Below, in pieces: positions 49,508 to 58,682 of a stretch of DNA of 64,000 bases. The stretch comes from Mannheimia granulomatis (GTDB taxonomy: Bacteria; Pseudomonadota; Gammaproteobacteria; Enterobacterales; Pasteurellaceae). How positions within the stretch are numbered: position 1 is the stretch's first letter; the number at the start of each line of letters is the position of its first letter. A program made the translations under genes and the position numbers. The notes beneath the pieces are model-generated. The model was not told the origin of the DNA and made no database searches. It saw only the letters and a program-made list of their open reading frames with translations. The DNA is taken from contig NZ_CP016614.1 in assembly GCF_013377255.1 (NCBI RefSeq), forward strand, positions 938,501 to 1,002,500, in the 5' to 3' direction.

Positions 49508-50776
49508 TTAGGCGAGCAATCTTTCCACCAAAGAGGTGTAGATATTAACGCCTGTTAAGAGTTGTTCCTCATCAAAATCAAATTCGGCTTGGTGGTGTTC
49601 GGCAGTTCTATCTGCTCCAATAATAAAGTATATGGCCTTTCCACCATTATCTTGCACTCGGCGGCCGAGAATAGTGGCATCTTCGCTGGCATTGAAAGCA
49701 TATTCTTTGTCGCTGCTATGCACTTGCGGTTGTGCAATGGCGATTTCTCTGATTAATTCAACCAATTCGGTATCATTGTTCATATCTACCGCTTCGCCCA
49801 TAATTTCGGTTTCATATTCCACACCAAAACTCACCGCAATACCTTGGGCGATTTGCATTACTTGATCAACCATATATTGATTGATCTCTTTGTTTTCGCC
49901 TCGTACTTCAAGTTTGATTTCGGCATCGGCAGGCACGACATTTCGTCCGGAACCGCCTTTAAACACACCGACATTAATTCGTGTCATACCGCTACCGTGG
50001 CGGGAAATCCCGTGCAGTTGGGTTACGGCGTGGGCGGCAGCCAGTAAGGCATTATGCCCTAAATGCGGAGCAGCACCTGCGTGTGCCGGTTTGCCTTTGT
50101 AGCGAATATCAATTTTGGTGGTGGAAAGGAAATTTTTCGGATCGGCTAACACGGTGCCGGAATTGGCACAAAAGCTGATGTGTGAACTAACAAAGTAATT
50201 GGCATCATCAATCACACCACTCGCGGCAATCGCAGCGGCACCACGCACGCCCTCTTCGGCGGGTTGGAAGATGATTTTCACTTTGCCCTTGAGCTCGTCT
50301 TTGTTTTCCATTAACCAGTGAGCCACGCTTAAACCGATAGTGATATGCCCATCGTGACCGCAAGCGTGCATTTCGCCTTCGTTTACGGAAGCAAACCCAA
50401 GTTGGTTGGCTCGGTGTTCGGGAGATTTGGTTTCGCTCACATCTACGCAATCAATATCAAAACGCAGAGCAACGGTCTTGCCCGGTTTGCCTGAATCAAA
50501 TACTGCCACACAGCCTGTGTAGCCGTCCATTTTTTCCAGCCATTTGGGATTTGTACCGTAATTAATGGCTCGTTGAATGCCTTTTTCCACAATCGCTTTA
50601 TTACGACCACGCACAAAATCAGGGTGAATAATCTCTTTACCTAATAAAATTTGAAAGCCGATTGCCTCTAAATAATCAGCAATTTTCCCGGTTGTCCAAA
50701 ATTCACTCCAGCCTGTTTCAGGGAATTTGTGAAATTCACGGCGTAGTTCAATCAGTTGTTCTAATGAAAGGCTCAT
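49508..50776 (-). CDS. M20-family amidohydrolase, AbgA-like
   Basis: The 422-residue product (ATG 50776, preceded by AAGGAGAAC) is an M20D amidohydrolase most like E. coli AbgA, which splits p-aminobenzoyl-glutamate together with AbgB. Metal-site motifs are EMHACGHDGHITIGL (His-Asp region), FQPAEEGVRGAAAI and VSSHI, with HHQAEFDFDE near the C-terminus. No AbgB or AbgT homologue is adjacent. Instead it follows a DcuC-type carrier and pepE on the same strand, suggesting hydrolysis of an N-acyl or peptide-linked amino acid. The true substrate is unknown. Confidence 0.85.
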   Translation of the reverse strand: MSLSLEQLIELRREFHKFPETGWSEFWTTGKIADYLEAIGFQILLGKEIIHPDFVRGRNKAIVEKGIQRAINYGTNPKWLEKMDGYTGCVAVFDSGKPGKTVALRFDIDCVDVSETKSPEHRANQLGFASVNEGEMHACGHDGHITIGLSVAHWLMENKDELKGKVKIIFQPAEEGVRGAAAIAASGVIDDANYFVSSHISFCANSGTVLADPKNFLSTTKIDIRYKGKPAHAGAAPHLGHNALLAAAHAVTQLHGISRHGSGMTRINVGVFKGGSGRNVVPADAEIKLEVRGENKEINQYMVDQVMQIAQGIAVSFGVEYETEIMGEAVDMNNDTELVELIREIAIAQPQVHSSDKEYAFNASEDATILGRRVQDNGGKAIYFIIGADRTAEHHQAEFDFDEEQLLTGVNIYTSLVERLLA

Positions 50777-50790
50777 ACTGTTCTCCTTAT

Positions 50791-50819
50791 AAAAAAGCCC
50801 TTTACGCAGGGTAAAGGGC
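50791..50819 (-). terminator. Intra-operon terminator/attenuator
   Basis: GCCCTTTAC (50797-50805) pairs with GTAAAGGGC (50811-50819); on the minus strand the stem is followed by six Ts. It lies between dcuC and the amidohydrolase gene and should lower expression of the latter. Confidence 0.8.
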
Positions 50820-50826
50820 AATTCGG

Positions 50827-52119
50827 TTATAGCATAAATAATGCAAGGAATAAGGTGGCGAGGATCATTCCCGGAGCGGTTCGTTTAATCATTTCAACCG
50901 GGTTCACACCTGCGATACCGGCACACACAATGACCACACCCGCAATCGGCGAGGCGGTTCGACCAATCGCCCCGGAAATGGCTGCTGCCATACCTAAATT
51001 CACGTGGGTGTAACCTAATTCTGTTGCGTGTGGCGTAACGGCAGTGTTAAAGGCGATGGCAGCTGCATCACCTGAGCCTGTTACCACACCCATTAGGAAT
51101 GGACCGACGGTTGAACCCCAACGCACAAATTCGTTTGAGTGTTTTAAGAACTCGATAGCAGCATCAATTGCCCCTGTTGCTTTTAAGCCGGCTACAAACA
51201 CACCGGCAGCGATGATAATACCTAATACGTTCGCATAGGCATTACCCATACCATTAAAGAATTCATTGGTAATTTTAGCCGGTGAGGTGCGGGTAACGAT
51301 TAAGCCGTAAATCGCACCGATTAACATTGCTTGAGGCACGCCCATTTTGGTCCAGTTCAACCAAGAAATTTGCTGTAAAGAAGTACCACCAATAACTAAA
51401 ATTACAAGTGGCACCAATGGAGCAATCGCAAATAAAATATTGGTTTTAGTTTCGGTTGCGTGAGTGTGGTTAGATTCAGCCAAATAAGCATCACGGTGCT
51501 CTTTACCATAATCTTTTAAGATTAACGCAATGATAGTGAGCGTAACTGCACCAATTGCCCCTGCAATCATAGTGTAGGGTGCGTGAGAAAGGTTTACCTC
51601 AGTAACGGTTAAGCCTGACATTTCACTAATCATTGCAGAATGTGAAGAACCCGGACTCATCATTGAACCAAAAGTACCGGCAAGAATTGCTGCACCGGCA
51701 GTAGCTGGGCGAACACCGGAAGACTTTAATACCGGAATTAAGGTTGCTCCCACCGCAGCAGCACAACCGGCAGCCGATGGAATGGCAATATTGATAAAGA
51801 AGGTAATAATGGTTGCCACAGGAATTAAAAAGAATTTTAATCCGCTTAACGGTTTCGTTAATAATTGGACAAGATGGCTGTCGCATTGGGTATATTTCAT
51901 CACATAGGCGAAACCCATACTCGAACAAATCGCCATAATTAATCCGCCTGAGGTCATACTTTTAGCAAAAGCATCAAGCGCTGCCATTGGTTGCAGGGTC
52001 AACATTGCCATACCTAAACCGACGGAAATTAACACCGTTCGGGTTTCATGTTTTTTTATCAGCAAATAGACGGTCGCAATAATTCCGATTATTGCAATCA
52101 CAAGATTGAAGGTTTCCAT
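50827..52119 (-). CDS. dcuC: DcuC-family anaerobic C4-dicarboxylate carrier
   Basis: The 430-residue product has about twelve hydrophobic spans and belongs to the DcuC family, which carries out succinate efflux or C4-dicarboxylate exchange under anaerobic growth. Family-like parts are AICSSMGFAYVMKYTQCDSHLVQLL, IPSAAGCAAAVGATLIPVLKSSGV, GTFGSMMSPGSSHSAMI and TGSGDAAAIAFNTAV. It lies between pepE and an amidohydrolase, 11 bases after pepE, so it may carry aspartate or another product of peptide cleavage. Confidence 0.88.
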   Translation of the reverse strand: METFNLVIAIIGIIATVYLLIKKHETRTVLISVGLGMAMLTLQPMAALDAFAKSMTSGGLIMAICSSMGFAYVMKYTQCDSHLVQLLTKPLSGLKFFLIPVATIITFFINIAIPSAAGCAAAVGATLIPVLKSSGVRPATAGAAILAGTFGSMMSPGSSHSAMISEMSGLTVTEVNLSHAPYTMIAGAIGAVTLTIIALILKDYGKEHRDAYLAESNHTHATETKTNILFAIAPLVPLVILVIGGTSLQQISWLNWTKMGVPQAMLIGAIYGLIVTRTSPAKITNEFFNGMGNAYANVLGIIIAAGVFVAGLKATGAIDAAIEFLKHSNEFVRWGSTVGPFLMGVVTGSGDAAAIAFNTAVTPHATELGYTHVNLGMAAAISGAIGRTASPIAGVVIVCAGIAGVNPVEMIKRTAPGMILATLFLALFML

Positions 52120-52130
52120 AGATTATCTCC

Positions 52131-52835
52131 TTAATAGGTAAAAGTTGAATCCGGTTCAAGGGTTTTTAATTGCATATCTCGGCTGAATTGTAATACAGAA
52201 TTTTCGCCTAAAACGACCGCTTGATCTCCTTTGATTTGTAACGCAGTGCCTTCCGGTAAGCCGTAAACTAATGCAGTTGGATTGACGATCAAAAATTCTT
52301 CTAAGCGTTCTTCACGACTTTCGCCGTTATGCCCCTGAATTTTGCCGGCAATAAAATGTGGGTTGATTTGATGAGGGAATAGATTTAATGCCTGAAAGGA
52401 TGGCGGATAAGTAATCGGCATATCGTTAGTCGTCATAATTGAACTACCGGCAACATTTGCCCCGGCACTCCAACCAAAATAAGGCGTACCGTTTTCGACT
52501 TTGTGGCGAATGCAATCCAACACATTGTTTTCATACATCTGTTTAAGCAAGCAGAATGTATTACCGCCACCAACTGCAATTACGTCTGCTTGCTCAATAA
52601 TATCGGTATGTTTATTGCCACGATGAACAGAGATAATTTCAAGGTCTAAATCAGCTAATGCTGCTTTTACGGTGTTTTCGTATTCGTTATAACTTCGTCT
52701 TACGCCCGCATAAGGCAAAAAGGCGACTTTTTTGCCTTGATAATCCGCTAAAAACGTTTTTAACCAAGGAATAGTGTGAGCCAAATATTCCGTATTTTTA
52801 TACTTAGAACCACTCATTAATAACATTTTTTTCAT
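52131..52835 (-). CDS. pepE: Peptidase E (alpha-aspartyl dipeptidase)
   Basis: PepE hydrolyses dipeptides with N-terminal aspartate. The 234-residue product shows the S51-family nucleophile elbow FGWSAGANVAG with the catalytic Ser, VGGGNTFCLLKQMYE, and the His region NPHFIAG. In-frame ATGs occur at 52841 and 52835; AAGGAG directly abuts the first, so the second, with six-base spacing, is preferred. It is the first gene of a pepE-dcuC-amidohydrolase operon that could release aspartate, feed it to fumarate respiration and exchange succinate. Confidence 0.93.
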   Translation of the reverse strand: MKKMLLMSGSKYKNTEYLAHTIPWLKTFLADYQGKKVAFLPYAGVRRSYNEYENTVKAALADLDLEIISVHRGNKHTDIIEQADVIAVGGGNTFCLLKQMYENNVLDCIRHKVENGTPYFGWSAGANVAGSSIMTTNDMPITYPPSFQALNLFPHQINPHFIAGKIQGHNGESREERLEEFLIVNPTALVYGLPEGTALQIKGDQAVVLGENSVLQFSRDMQLKTLEPDSTFTY

Positions 52836-52951
52836 CGCCATCTCCTTTTTATCTTGTTAGGAATATGTGAATAAATTTTGATACAGATAAATATTTCTAT
52901 ACCTCAGTGTAGTTATAATTATAGCGAGATTACACAGAAAAGGGGTGATTT

Positions 52952-53122
52952 ATGTGAATTAATATGCAGTGAATCCATAGTTTCACATTGGTAGCAAATG
53001 AAATTACCCGTTTGGTGTTTACCCAAGAAGATATTGCCGCCCGAAATTACGTGATTGAGCTTTGTAAAAAGTATGATTTAACAGTGATAGCCGTGATTAA
53101 TTTCATCACATACATACCATAG
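52952..53122 (+). pseudogene. N-terminal remnant of an M20 (AllC-like) hydrolase gene
   Basis: AGGGG followed by ATG 52952 begins a frame that meets TGA at 52955 and 52970, then reads VANEITRLVFTQEDIAARNY and VIELCKKYDLTV before becoming unlike the family and ending at TAG 53120-53122. That stretch is the typical N-terminal region of allantoate amidohydrolase/ureidopropionase-type M20 enzymes. Two early stops and loss of the remaining ~350 residues mark it as dead. It fills most of the gap between pepE and amtB. It suggests that a third hydrolase gene of this type once existed here. Confidence 0.72.
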
Positions 53123-53143
53123 ATATTGTTTAATTTTAACGTA

Positions 53144-54448
53144 TCATTCCAAACGTTCACCGTGAATACTGATATCTAAGCCTTGACGTTCATCATCTTT
53201 ATCTACACGTAAGCCTCCACAAAGAAAGCTAATAATTTTGAGTAAAATAAAGCTCATCACACCGCTATAAAGCACAGTAATTATGACATCTTTAGCTTGA
53301 ATAAGTAACTGATAACCTACTTTTGATTCGCCTGCAAATACAGTGTTATTAAATAAAATACCTGTCAGTAATGCCCCAACAATACCGCCAAATCCGTGTA
53401 TGCCAAATGCATCTAATGAATCATCATATCCCAGTTTATGTTTCATTAAGGTAACAGAAAAATAGCAGGAAATAGATGTGAAAATACCAATAAAAATTGC
53501 TCCTTGTGCATCAACAAATCCTGCTGCAGGTGTAATACCAACTAACCCCGAAACTGCTCCAGAAGCTAAACCAAGTGATGATGGGTGGTGTTTTGCTAAT
53601 TTTTCGCACACTAACCAAGCCAATGCACCTGCTGAAGCTGAAATTTGAGTAACAGCGAGAGCCATTCCTGCTGAAGCATTTGCTGCTAATGCAGAACCTG
53701 CATTAAATCCAAACCAGCCAATCCACAGCATAGCAGCACCAATTAGAGTAAATGCCATATTATGTGGCGGCATTGCCTCTTTTTTATAGCCGATGCGTTT
53801 CCCCACCATAATGGCTGCCACTAAGCCTGCTACTCCTGCATTAATATGAACAACGGTTCCTCCAGCATAATCTAAGACCCCTCCTTCCGCCATAAAGCCA
53901 CCGCCCCAGACCCAATGGCAAACAGGGACATATACAAGCAAAAACCATAATCCGGAAAACCACATCATTGCAGAATATTTAATTCGCTCTGCAAAAGCAC
54001 CTGAAATAATAGCAACTGAAATCACAGCAAATGTCATTTGGAAAAACATAAAGACTGTTTCAGGAATACTTCCGGCATTAGGGGCTACAGTACCTTGTTC
54101 ATTAGCAAGATCTAATCCCATTCCACTTAGGAATAAGCGATCAAAACTACCAATAAAAGCATTTCCTTCAGTAAAAGCAAGTGAATAACCCACCGCGACC
54201 CATAAGAAGCTAATTAATGCGGCAACAGAAAAACTGTGCATCATAGTGCTAAGGATATTTTTCTTACGTACCATACCACCATAAAATAAAGCTAAGCCTG
54301 GAATAGTCATAAATAGCACTAAAATGGCTGATATCATAACCCAAGCTGTATCCCCTCCATTAATTTCAGAAAGAGGCTTCCACCAATTTGTTTCAGCATA
54401 GCAAGAAGCGGGGAGAAGAAAAAAAGAAAGCAGAGAATATTTTTTCAT
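53144..54448 (-). CDS. amtB: Ammonium transporter AmtB
   Basis: AmtB is the trimeric ammonium channel of the inner membrane. The 434-residue product has a cleavable signal (MKKYSLLSFFLLPASCYA) and eleven spans. Family marks include ALFYGGMVRKKN, the pore twin-His regions VVHINAGVAGLVAA and GIHGFGGIVGALLTG, and WIGWFGFNAGSALAAN. It follows glnK by 21 bases; the PII protein GlnK binds and blocks AmtB when nitrogen is plentiful. In this window the pair sits beside the ammonia-releasing ureide pathway, though linkage may be coincidental. Confidence 0.96.
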   Translation of the reverse strand: MKKYSLLSFFLLPASCYAETNWWKPLSEINGGDTAWVMISAILVLFMTIPGLALFYGGMVRKKNILSTMMHSFSVAALISFLWVAVGYSLAFTEGNAFIGSFDRLFLSGMGLDLANEQGTVAPNAGSIPETVFMFFQMTFAVISVAIISGAFAERIKYSAMMWFSGLWFLLVYVPVCHWVWGGGFMAEGGVLDYAGGTVVHINAGVAGLVAAIMVGKRIGYKKEAMPPHNMAFTLIGAAMLWIGWFGFNAGSALAANASAGMALAVTQISASAGALAWLVCEKLAKHHPSSLGLASGAVSGLVGITPAAGFVDAQGAIFIGIFTSISCYFSVTLMKHKLGYDDSLDAFGIHGFGGIVGALLTGILFNNTVFAGESKVGYQLLIQAKDVIITVLYSGVMSFILLKIISFLCGGLRVDKDDERQGLDISIHGERLE

Positions 54449-54469
54449 AAAATGTTCCTAATAAGATTT

Positions 54470-54808
54470 CTATATTGCGTCGTTATCCATTTCGCCTGTG
54501 CGAATTCGAATAACTTGTTCAACGGGTGAGACAAAAATTTTTCCATCTCCTACCTTTCCTGTATGAGCAGCTTGAATGATGGTTTGTACCACTGAATCAA
54601 GCATTTCATCAGAGATGACCAAGTCAATTTTTATTTTAGGTAGGAAATCAACTTCATATTCTGTACCACGGTAACTTTCTGTATGACCTTGTTGCCTACC
54701 AAATCCATTGACTTCAGTAACAGTCATACCAGAAATACCTAAATCAGAAAGTGCCTCTCGGACATCAGCTAATTTGAATGGTTTTATGATTGCGATAACA
54801 TGCTTCAT
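54470..54808 (-). CDS. glnK: PII nitrogen regulator GlnK
   Basis: This 112-residue PII protein senses 2-oxoglutarate, ATP/ADP and nitrogen status, and gates AmtB. The T-loop reads YRGTEYEVDFLPK, with the Tyr uridylylated in enterobacteria present. The ATP-binding GKVGDGKIFVSPVEQVIRIRTGE is intact. Location just upstream of amtB argues for GlnK rather than GlnB. A perfect 12-base inverted repeat lies about 25 bases upstream in the region shared with lepA. Confidence 0.95.
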   Translation of the reverse strand: MKHVIAIIKPFKLADVREALSDLGISGMTVTEVNGFGRQQGHTESYRGTEYEVDFLPKIKIDLVISDEMLDSVVQTIIQAAHTGKVGDGKIFVSPVEQVIRIRTGEMDNDAI

Positions 54809-54830
54809 ATAGACCCCTGTATATTATTTG

Positions 54831-54867
54831 ATTAGTTTTTTTAATTATATAGATCAAAAAAACTAAT
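54831..54867. promoter_or_regulatory. 12-base inverted repeat between glnK and lepA
   Basis: ATTAGTTTTTTT (54831-54842) and AAAAAAACTAAT (54856-54867) are perfect inverse copies with a 13-base A/T-rich spacer in the divergent glnK/lepA region. An operator is possible; no known binding motif is recognised. Confidence 0.45.
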
Positions 54868-55042
54868 GCAATAAATTTTTTCTCTATTGATTTATAATTT
54901 TTTGCAAAATCATTTTGCAAAAAAATCCTTCAAAACAACCGCTTGTTACTATTTGTTTTTCTTTGCAAAACCTTGTATTTCAAGTACAATTCTCCGATTA
55001 ATTTTAGATAGACAAATAACAAAACAGGACATTAACTGCCCG

Positions 55043-56842
55043 ATGAAAATGCAAAATATTCGTAACTTTTCGATTATCGCTCATATTGACCACGGTAAAT
55101 CAACCTTATCAGACCGCTTGATTCAAACTTGTGGTGGCTTATCAGACCGTGAAATGGAAGCTCAAGTATTAGATTCAATGGATCTTGAACGTGAACGCGG
55201 TATTACGATTAAAGCTCAAAGTGTAACCTTAAACTATAAAGCAAAAGACGGTGAAACTTATCAGCTGAACTTTATCGACACTCCAGGGCATGTGGATTTC
55301 TCCTATGAAGTTTCTCGCTCGCTTGCCGCTTGTGAAGGGGCATTGTTGGTGGTGGATGCAGGTCAGGGCGTTGAAGCTCAAACCTTAGCTAACTGCTATA
55401 CCGCAATCGAAATGGATTTGGAAGTAGTGCCGATTTTAAACAAAATCGATCTACCGGCAGCCGAGCCTGAACGTGTGGCAGAAGAGATTGAAGATATTGT
55501 CGGTATTGATGCCATTGATGCAGTACGCTGTTCGGCAAAAACAGGTTTAGGGATTGAAGATGTTTTAGAAGATATTGTGAAGAAAATCCCGGCACCGGAA
55601 GGTGATCCTGAAGCGCCATTACAAGCATTGATCATCGACTCTTGGTTTGATAACTATTTGGGCGTGGTTTCTTTAGTGCGTGTAAAAAACGGCGTGCTGA
55701 AAAAGGGCGATAAAATCAAAGTGATGAGTACTGGACAGTCTTATAATGTAGATCGCCTTGGTATTTTTACCCCGAAACAAGTCGATACTACCGAACTGAA
55801 AACCGGTGAGGTAGGCTGGGTAGTCTGTGCGATTAAAGATATTTTGGGTGCACCAGTGGGCGATACGTTAACCCATCACCATAATTCTGCAACGGAAGTA
55901 TTACCGGGCTTTAAGAAAGTAAAACCACAGGTTTACGCAGGTTTATTCCCGATTAGTTCGGATGACTACGAGGCCTTCCGTGATGCGTTAGGCAAATTAA
56001 GTTTGAACGATGCTTCATTATTCTACGAGCCGGAAACCTCAAGTGCGTTAGGTTTTGGCTTCCGCTGTGGCTTCTTGGGCTTGTTGCATATGGAAATTAT
56101 CCAGGAGCGTTTAGAGCGTGAATATGATCTGGATTTGATTACTACTGCTCCGACGGTAGTGTATGAAGTAGTGCAAACAGATGGCGAAACTATTTATGTG
56201 GATAGCCCATCTAAACTCCCTGCAATCAATAACATCGCAGAAATCCGTGAGCCGATTGCAGAGTGTAATATGCTTGTGCCGCAAGAGTTCTTAGGCAACG
56301 TAATTACCCTTTGTGTGGAAAAACGTGGTGTGCAAACCAATATGGTGTATCACGGCAACCAAATCGCCTTAACTTATGAGATCCCAATGGGTGAAGTGGT
56401 GTTGGATTTCTTCGACCGCTTAAAATCGACTTCTCGTGGTTATGCCTCATTAGATTACGGCTTCAAACGCTTCCAAAATGCGGATATGGTACGTGTGGAT
56501 ATTATGATTAATGGCGAGCGTGTTGATGCGTTGGCGATTATTGTCCACCGTGCGAATGCGGCTTATCGTGGTCGTGAATTAGTGGAAAAAATGCGTGAAT
56601 TGATTCCACGCCAACAATTTGATATTGCAATCCAAGCAGCAATCGGCAACCACGTAATTGCTCGTTCAACAGTTAAACAACTGCGTAAAAACGTATTGGC
56701 GAAATGTTATGGTGGTGATGTAAGCCGTAAGAAAAAACTTCTACAAAAACAGAAAGAGGGTAAAAAACGTATGAAATCCCTCGGTAATGTAGAAGTACCA
56801 CAAGAAGCGTTCTTAGCAATTCTTCACGTTGGCAAAGATTAA
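55043..56842 (+). CDS. lepA: Elongation factor 4 (LepA)
   Basis: LepA is a ribosome-binding GTPase that affects elongation and 30S biogenesis. The product has 599 residues from ATG 55043; conserved sequence begins at NIRNFSIIAHIDHGKSTLSDRL (G1), followed by DTPGHVDFSYEV (G3) and LNKIDLPAA (G4). The C-terminal domain ends RKNVLAKCYGGDVSRKKKLLQKQKEGKKRMK, as in H. influenzae. An in-frame ATG at 54887 is far upstream of homology and is rejected; ATG 55049 is an equally possible start. It precedes lepB, as in E. coli, and here rnc and era follow too. Confidence 0.97.
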   Translation: MKMQNIRNFSIIAHIDHGKSTLSDRLIQTCGGLSDREMEAQVLDSMDLERERGITIKAQSVTLNYKAKDGETYQLNFIDTPGHVDFSYEVSRSLAACEGALLVVDAGQGVEAQTLANCYTAIEMDLEVVPILNKIDLPAAEPERVAEEIEDIVGIDAIDAVRCSAKTGLGIEDVLEDIVKKIPAPEGDPEAPLQALIIDSWFDNYLGVVSLVRVKNGVLKKGDKIKVMSTGQSYNVDRLGIFTPKQVDTTELKTGEVGWVVCAIKDILGAPVGDTLTHHHNSATEVLPGFKKVKPQVYAGLFPISSDDYEAFRDALGKLSLNDASLFYEPETSSALGFGFRCGFLGLLHMEIIQERLEREYDLDLITTAPTVVYEVVQTDGETIYVDSPSKLPAINNIAEIREPIAECNMLVPQEFLGNVITLCVEKRGVQTNMVYHGNQIALTYEIPMGEVVLDFFDRLKSTSRGYASLDYGFKRFQNADMVRVDIMINGERVDALAIIVHRANAAYRGRELVEKMRELIPRQQFDIAIQAAIGNHVIARSTVKQLRKNVLAKCYGGDVSRKKKLLQKQKEGKKRMKSLGNVEVPQEAFLAILHVGKD

Positions 56843-56865
56843 TTTGCTAAAAAAATGCGAAATTC

Positions 56866-56883
56866 GACCGCTTGCAAGCGGTC
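56866..56883. repeat. Palindromic head-to-head uptake words
   Basis: GACCGCTTGCAAGCGGTC is an 18-base perfect palindrome made of two abutting uptake words, in the lepA-lepB spacer. Confidence 0.85.
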
Positions 56884-56910
56884 ATATTTCTTGAAAATTT
56901 TGCAAAAAGC

Positions 56911-56934
56911 CTAGTACGCTTAGCGTGCCGGGGT
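56911..56934 (+). repeat. Degenerate hairpin resembling the CCTAGCACG class
   Basis: CCTAGTACGC and GCGTGCCGGG around TTA pair with one mismatch and G:U pairs. It recalls the first hairpin of the ureide-cluster arrays but stands alone, 20 bases before lepB. Confidence 0.35.
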
Positions 56935-56953
56935 AACTAAAAAGGAACATTCA

Positions 56954-57931
56954 ATGGCACAATTTATGCCAATTATTTTTTTAGGCATTATTTACAGTAT
57001 TTGGAAATGGTTGGATTCAATGCAGCTACCGAATACGATTTCAATTATTTTAGTTGTATTAGTTCTAATCTGTGGTGGATTTTGGGCATTTTATAAATTT
57101 AGTGCCGATCCAAGACGTAAACGGGCAATTGCACAACAACAAAAACGCTTAGGTAGAGAATTAACGGCAGAAGAGATTGCAGAGATTCAGCCAAAATCAT
57201 CAGTCGGCGAATTTTTTGCTTCACTTTTCGGTGTGTTGTTTTTTGTAACGGTTTTGCGTTCATTTTTATTTGAACCCTTTCAAATCCCAACCGGCTCAAT
57301 GGAGCCAACTTTACGCGTGGGTGATTTTTTAGTGGTAAATAAATTTAACTACGGCATCAAAGATCCGATTTGGCAAAACACCTTAATTGAAACCGGTAAG
57401 CCTCAGCGTGGTGATGTGATCGTATTTAAAGCACCTACCGAACCGCATATTGATTATATTAAGCGTGTAATTGCAGTAGGTGGTGATAACCTGAAATACG
57501 ATTTTGCCACTCAACGCTTAACCTTAACCAAAGCCAATGGAGAAGTACAGTCGTTTGAATATAGTGAAGGCAAGCCAAACGCGGATTTCTTCTATAAAGG
57601 TGAAATGCAAGTTGAGCGTACTGAAAAAAGTGATGTCACTCACCAAATTTTAAATCACCCGATGGCATTTAACTACGCCCCTTATTTCTTTAAACAAGAA
57701 GGGCAGCCGGAAGGCGAATGGGTAGTGCCGCAAGGACATTATTTTGTAATGGGCGATAACCGTGATAATAGTGGCGACAGCCGTTTTTGGGGATTTGTAC
57801 CGGAACAAAATGTAGTAGGCAAAGCCAGCTTTATTTGGTTAAGTATTGATAAACAACAAGACGAAAGTTCGCTCAAAGCCTTATTTAGCAAAGGGCTTCG
57901 TTTCTCAAGAATGTTTACTTCCATCCACTAA
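56954..57931 (+). CDS. lepB: Signal peptidase I
   Basis: LepB removes signal peptides at the outer face of the inner membrane by a Ser-Lys dyad. The 325-residue product has two N-terminal spans, then the nucleophile in PTGSMEPTLRVGDF, the general-base Lys in DYIKRVIAVGGDN, and box E MGDNRDNSGDSRFWG. Length agrees with E. coli LepB (324). It is part of lepA-lepB-rnc-era-recO on the plus strand. Confidence 0.96.
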   Translation: MAQFMPIIFLGIIYSIWKWLDSMQLPNTISIILVVLVLICGGFWAFYKFSADPRRKRAIAQQQKRLGRELTAEEIAEIQPKSSVGEFFASLFGVLFFVTVLRSFLFEPFQIPTGSMEPTLRVGDFLVVNKFNYGIKDPIWQNTLIETGKPQRGDVIVFKAPTEPHIDYIKRVIAVGGDNLKYDFATQRLTLTKANGEVQSFEYSEGKPNADFFYKGEMQVERTEKSDVTHQILNHPMAFNYAPYFFKQEGQPEGEWVVPQGHYFVMGDNRDNSGDSRFWGFVPEQNVVGKASFIWLSIDKQQDESSLKALFSKGLRFSRMFTSIH

Positions 57932-58002
57932 TAAACTGACAGGGCGTATTGCATACGCCCTTTATTCAAATTAAAGGCAAGCAAAAGCCTAAAATAAATA
58001 CT

Positions 58003-58680
58003 ATGCAATTAGAACGATTACAGAAAAAATTAGGTTATCAGTTCCATAACCTTGATTACCTCACACAAGCCTTAACGCACCGCAGTGCGGCGGCTAAAAA
58101 TAATGAACGCCTTGAGTTTTTAGGCGATTCAATTTTAAATTTCACAATTGGTAAAGCCTTATACGACAAATTCCCTAAAGCTAATGAAGGGGAGCTTAGT
58201 CGTATGCGGGCAACCCTTGTTAGAGAGCAAACCTTAGCTATTATTGCTCGTAAATTTGATTTAGGCGATTATCTTAAATTAGGACCGGGCGAGCTAAAAA
58301 GTGGTGGATACCGCCGAGAATCTATTCTTTCAGATTGCGTTGAAGCCATTATAGCAGCAATTTATCTCGATCAAGATATGGCAAAAGCAATGGAAAAAGT
58401 AGCAGATTGGTACGCGGATTTATTGAATGAAATAAGCCCGGGCGATTCGCAGAAGGATCCAAAAACACGCCTACAAGAATTTTTACAAGGCAAAAAATTG
58501 CCGTTGCCGGAATATGATGTGCTGGATATTAAAGGCGAAGCACATAACCAAACTTTCCGAGTGACTTGTAAAGTGATTAACTTAGATGAAATTTTTATCG
58601 GCATAGGCACAAGTCGCCGTAAAGCTGAGCAGAATGCAGCAGAGAAAGTATTGGCTGTAATTAAGACAAAAAATAATTAA
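58003..58680 (+). CDS. rnc: Ribonuclease III
   Basis: RNase III cleaves double-stranded RNA, including rRNA precursors and structured mRNAs. The 225-residue product has the signature ERLEFLGDSILNFTIG with catalytic Glu/Asp, the second acidic site in SDCVEAIIAAIYLD, and a C-terminal dsRNA-binding domain (DPKTRLQEFLQGKKLPLPEY, GIGTSRRKAEQNAAEKVL). I chose ATG 58003, at the point where homology starts, over 57949. The enzyme is relevant to the long RNA hairpins elsewhere in this window. Confidence 0.96.
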   Translation: MQLERLQKKLGYQFHNLDYLTQALTHRSAAAKNNERLEFLGDSILNFTIGKALYDKFPKANEGELSRMRATLVREQTLAIIARKFDLGDYLKLGPGELKSGGYRRESILSDCVEAIIAAIYLDQDMAKAMEKVADWYADLLNEISPGDSQKDPKTRLQEFLQGKKLPLPEYDVLDIKGEAHNQTFRVTCKVINLDEIFIGIGTSRRKAEQNAAEKVLAVIKTKNN

Positions 58681-58682
58681 TT

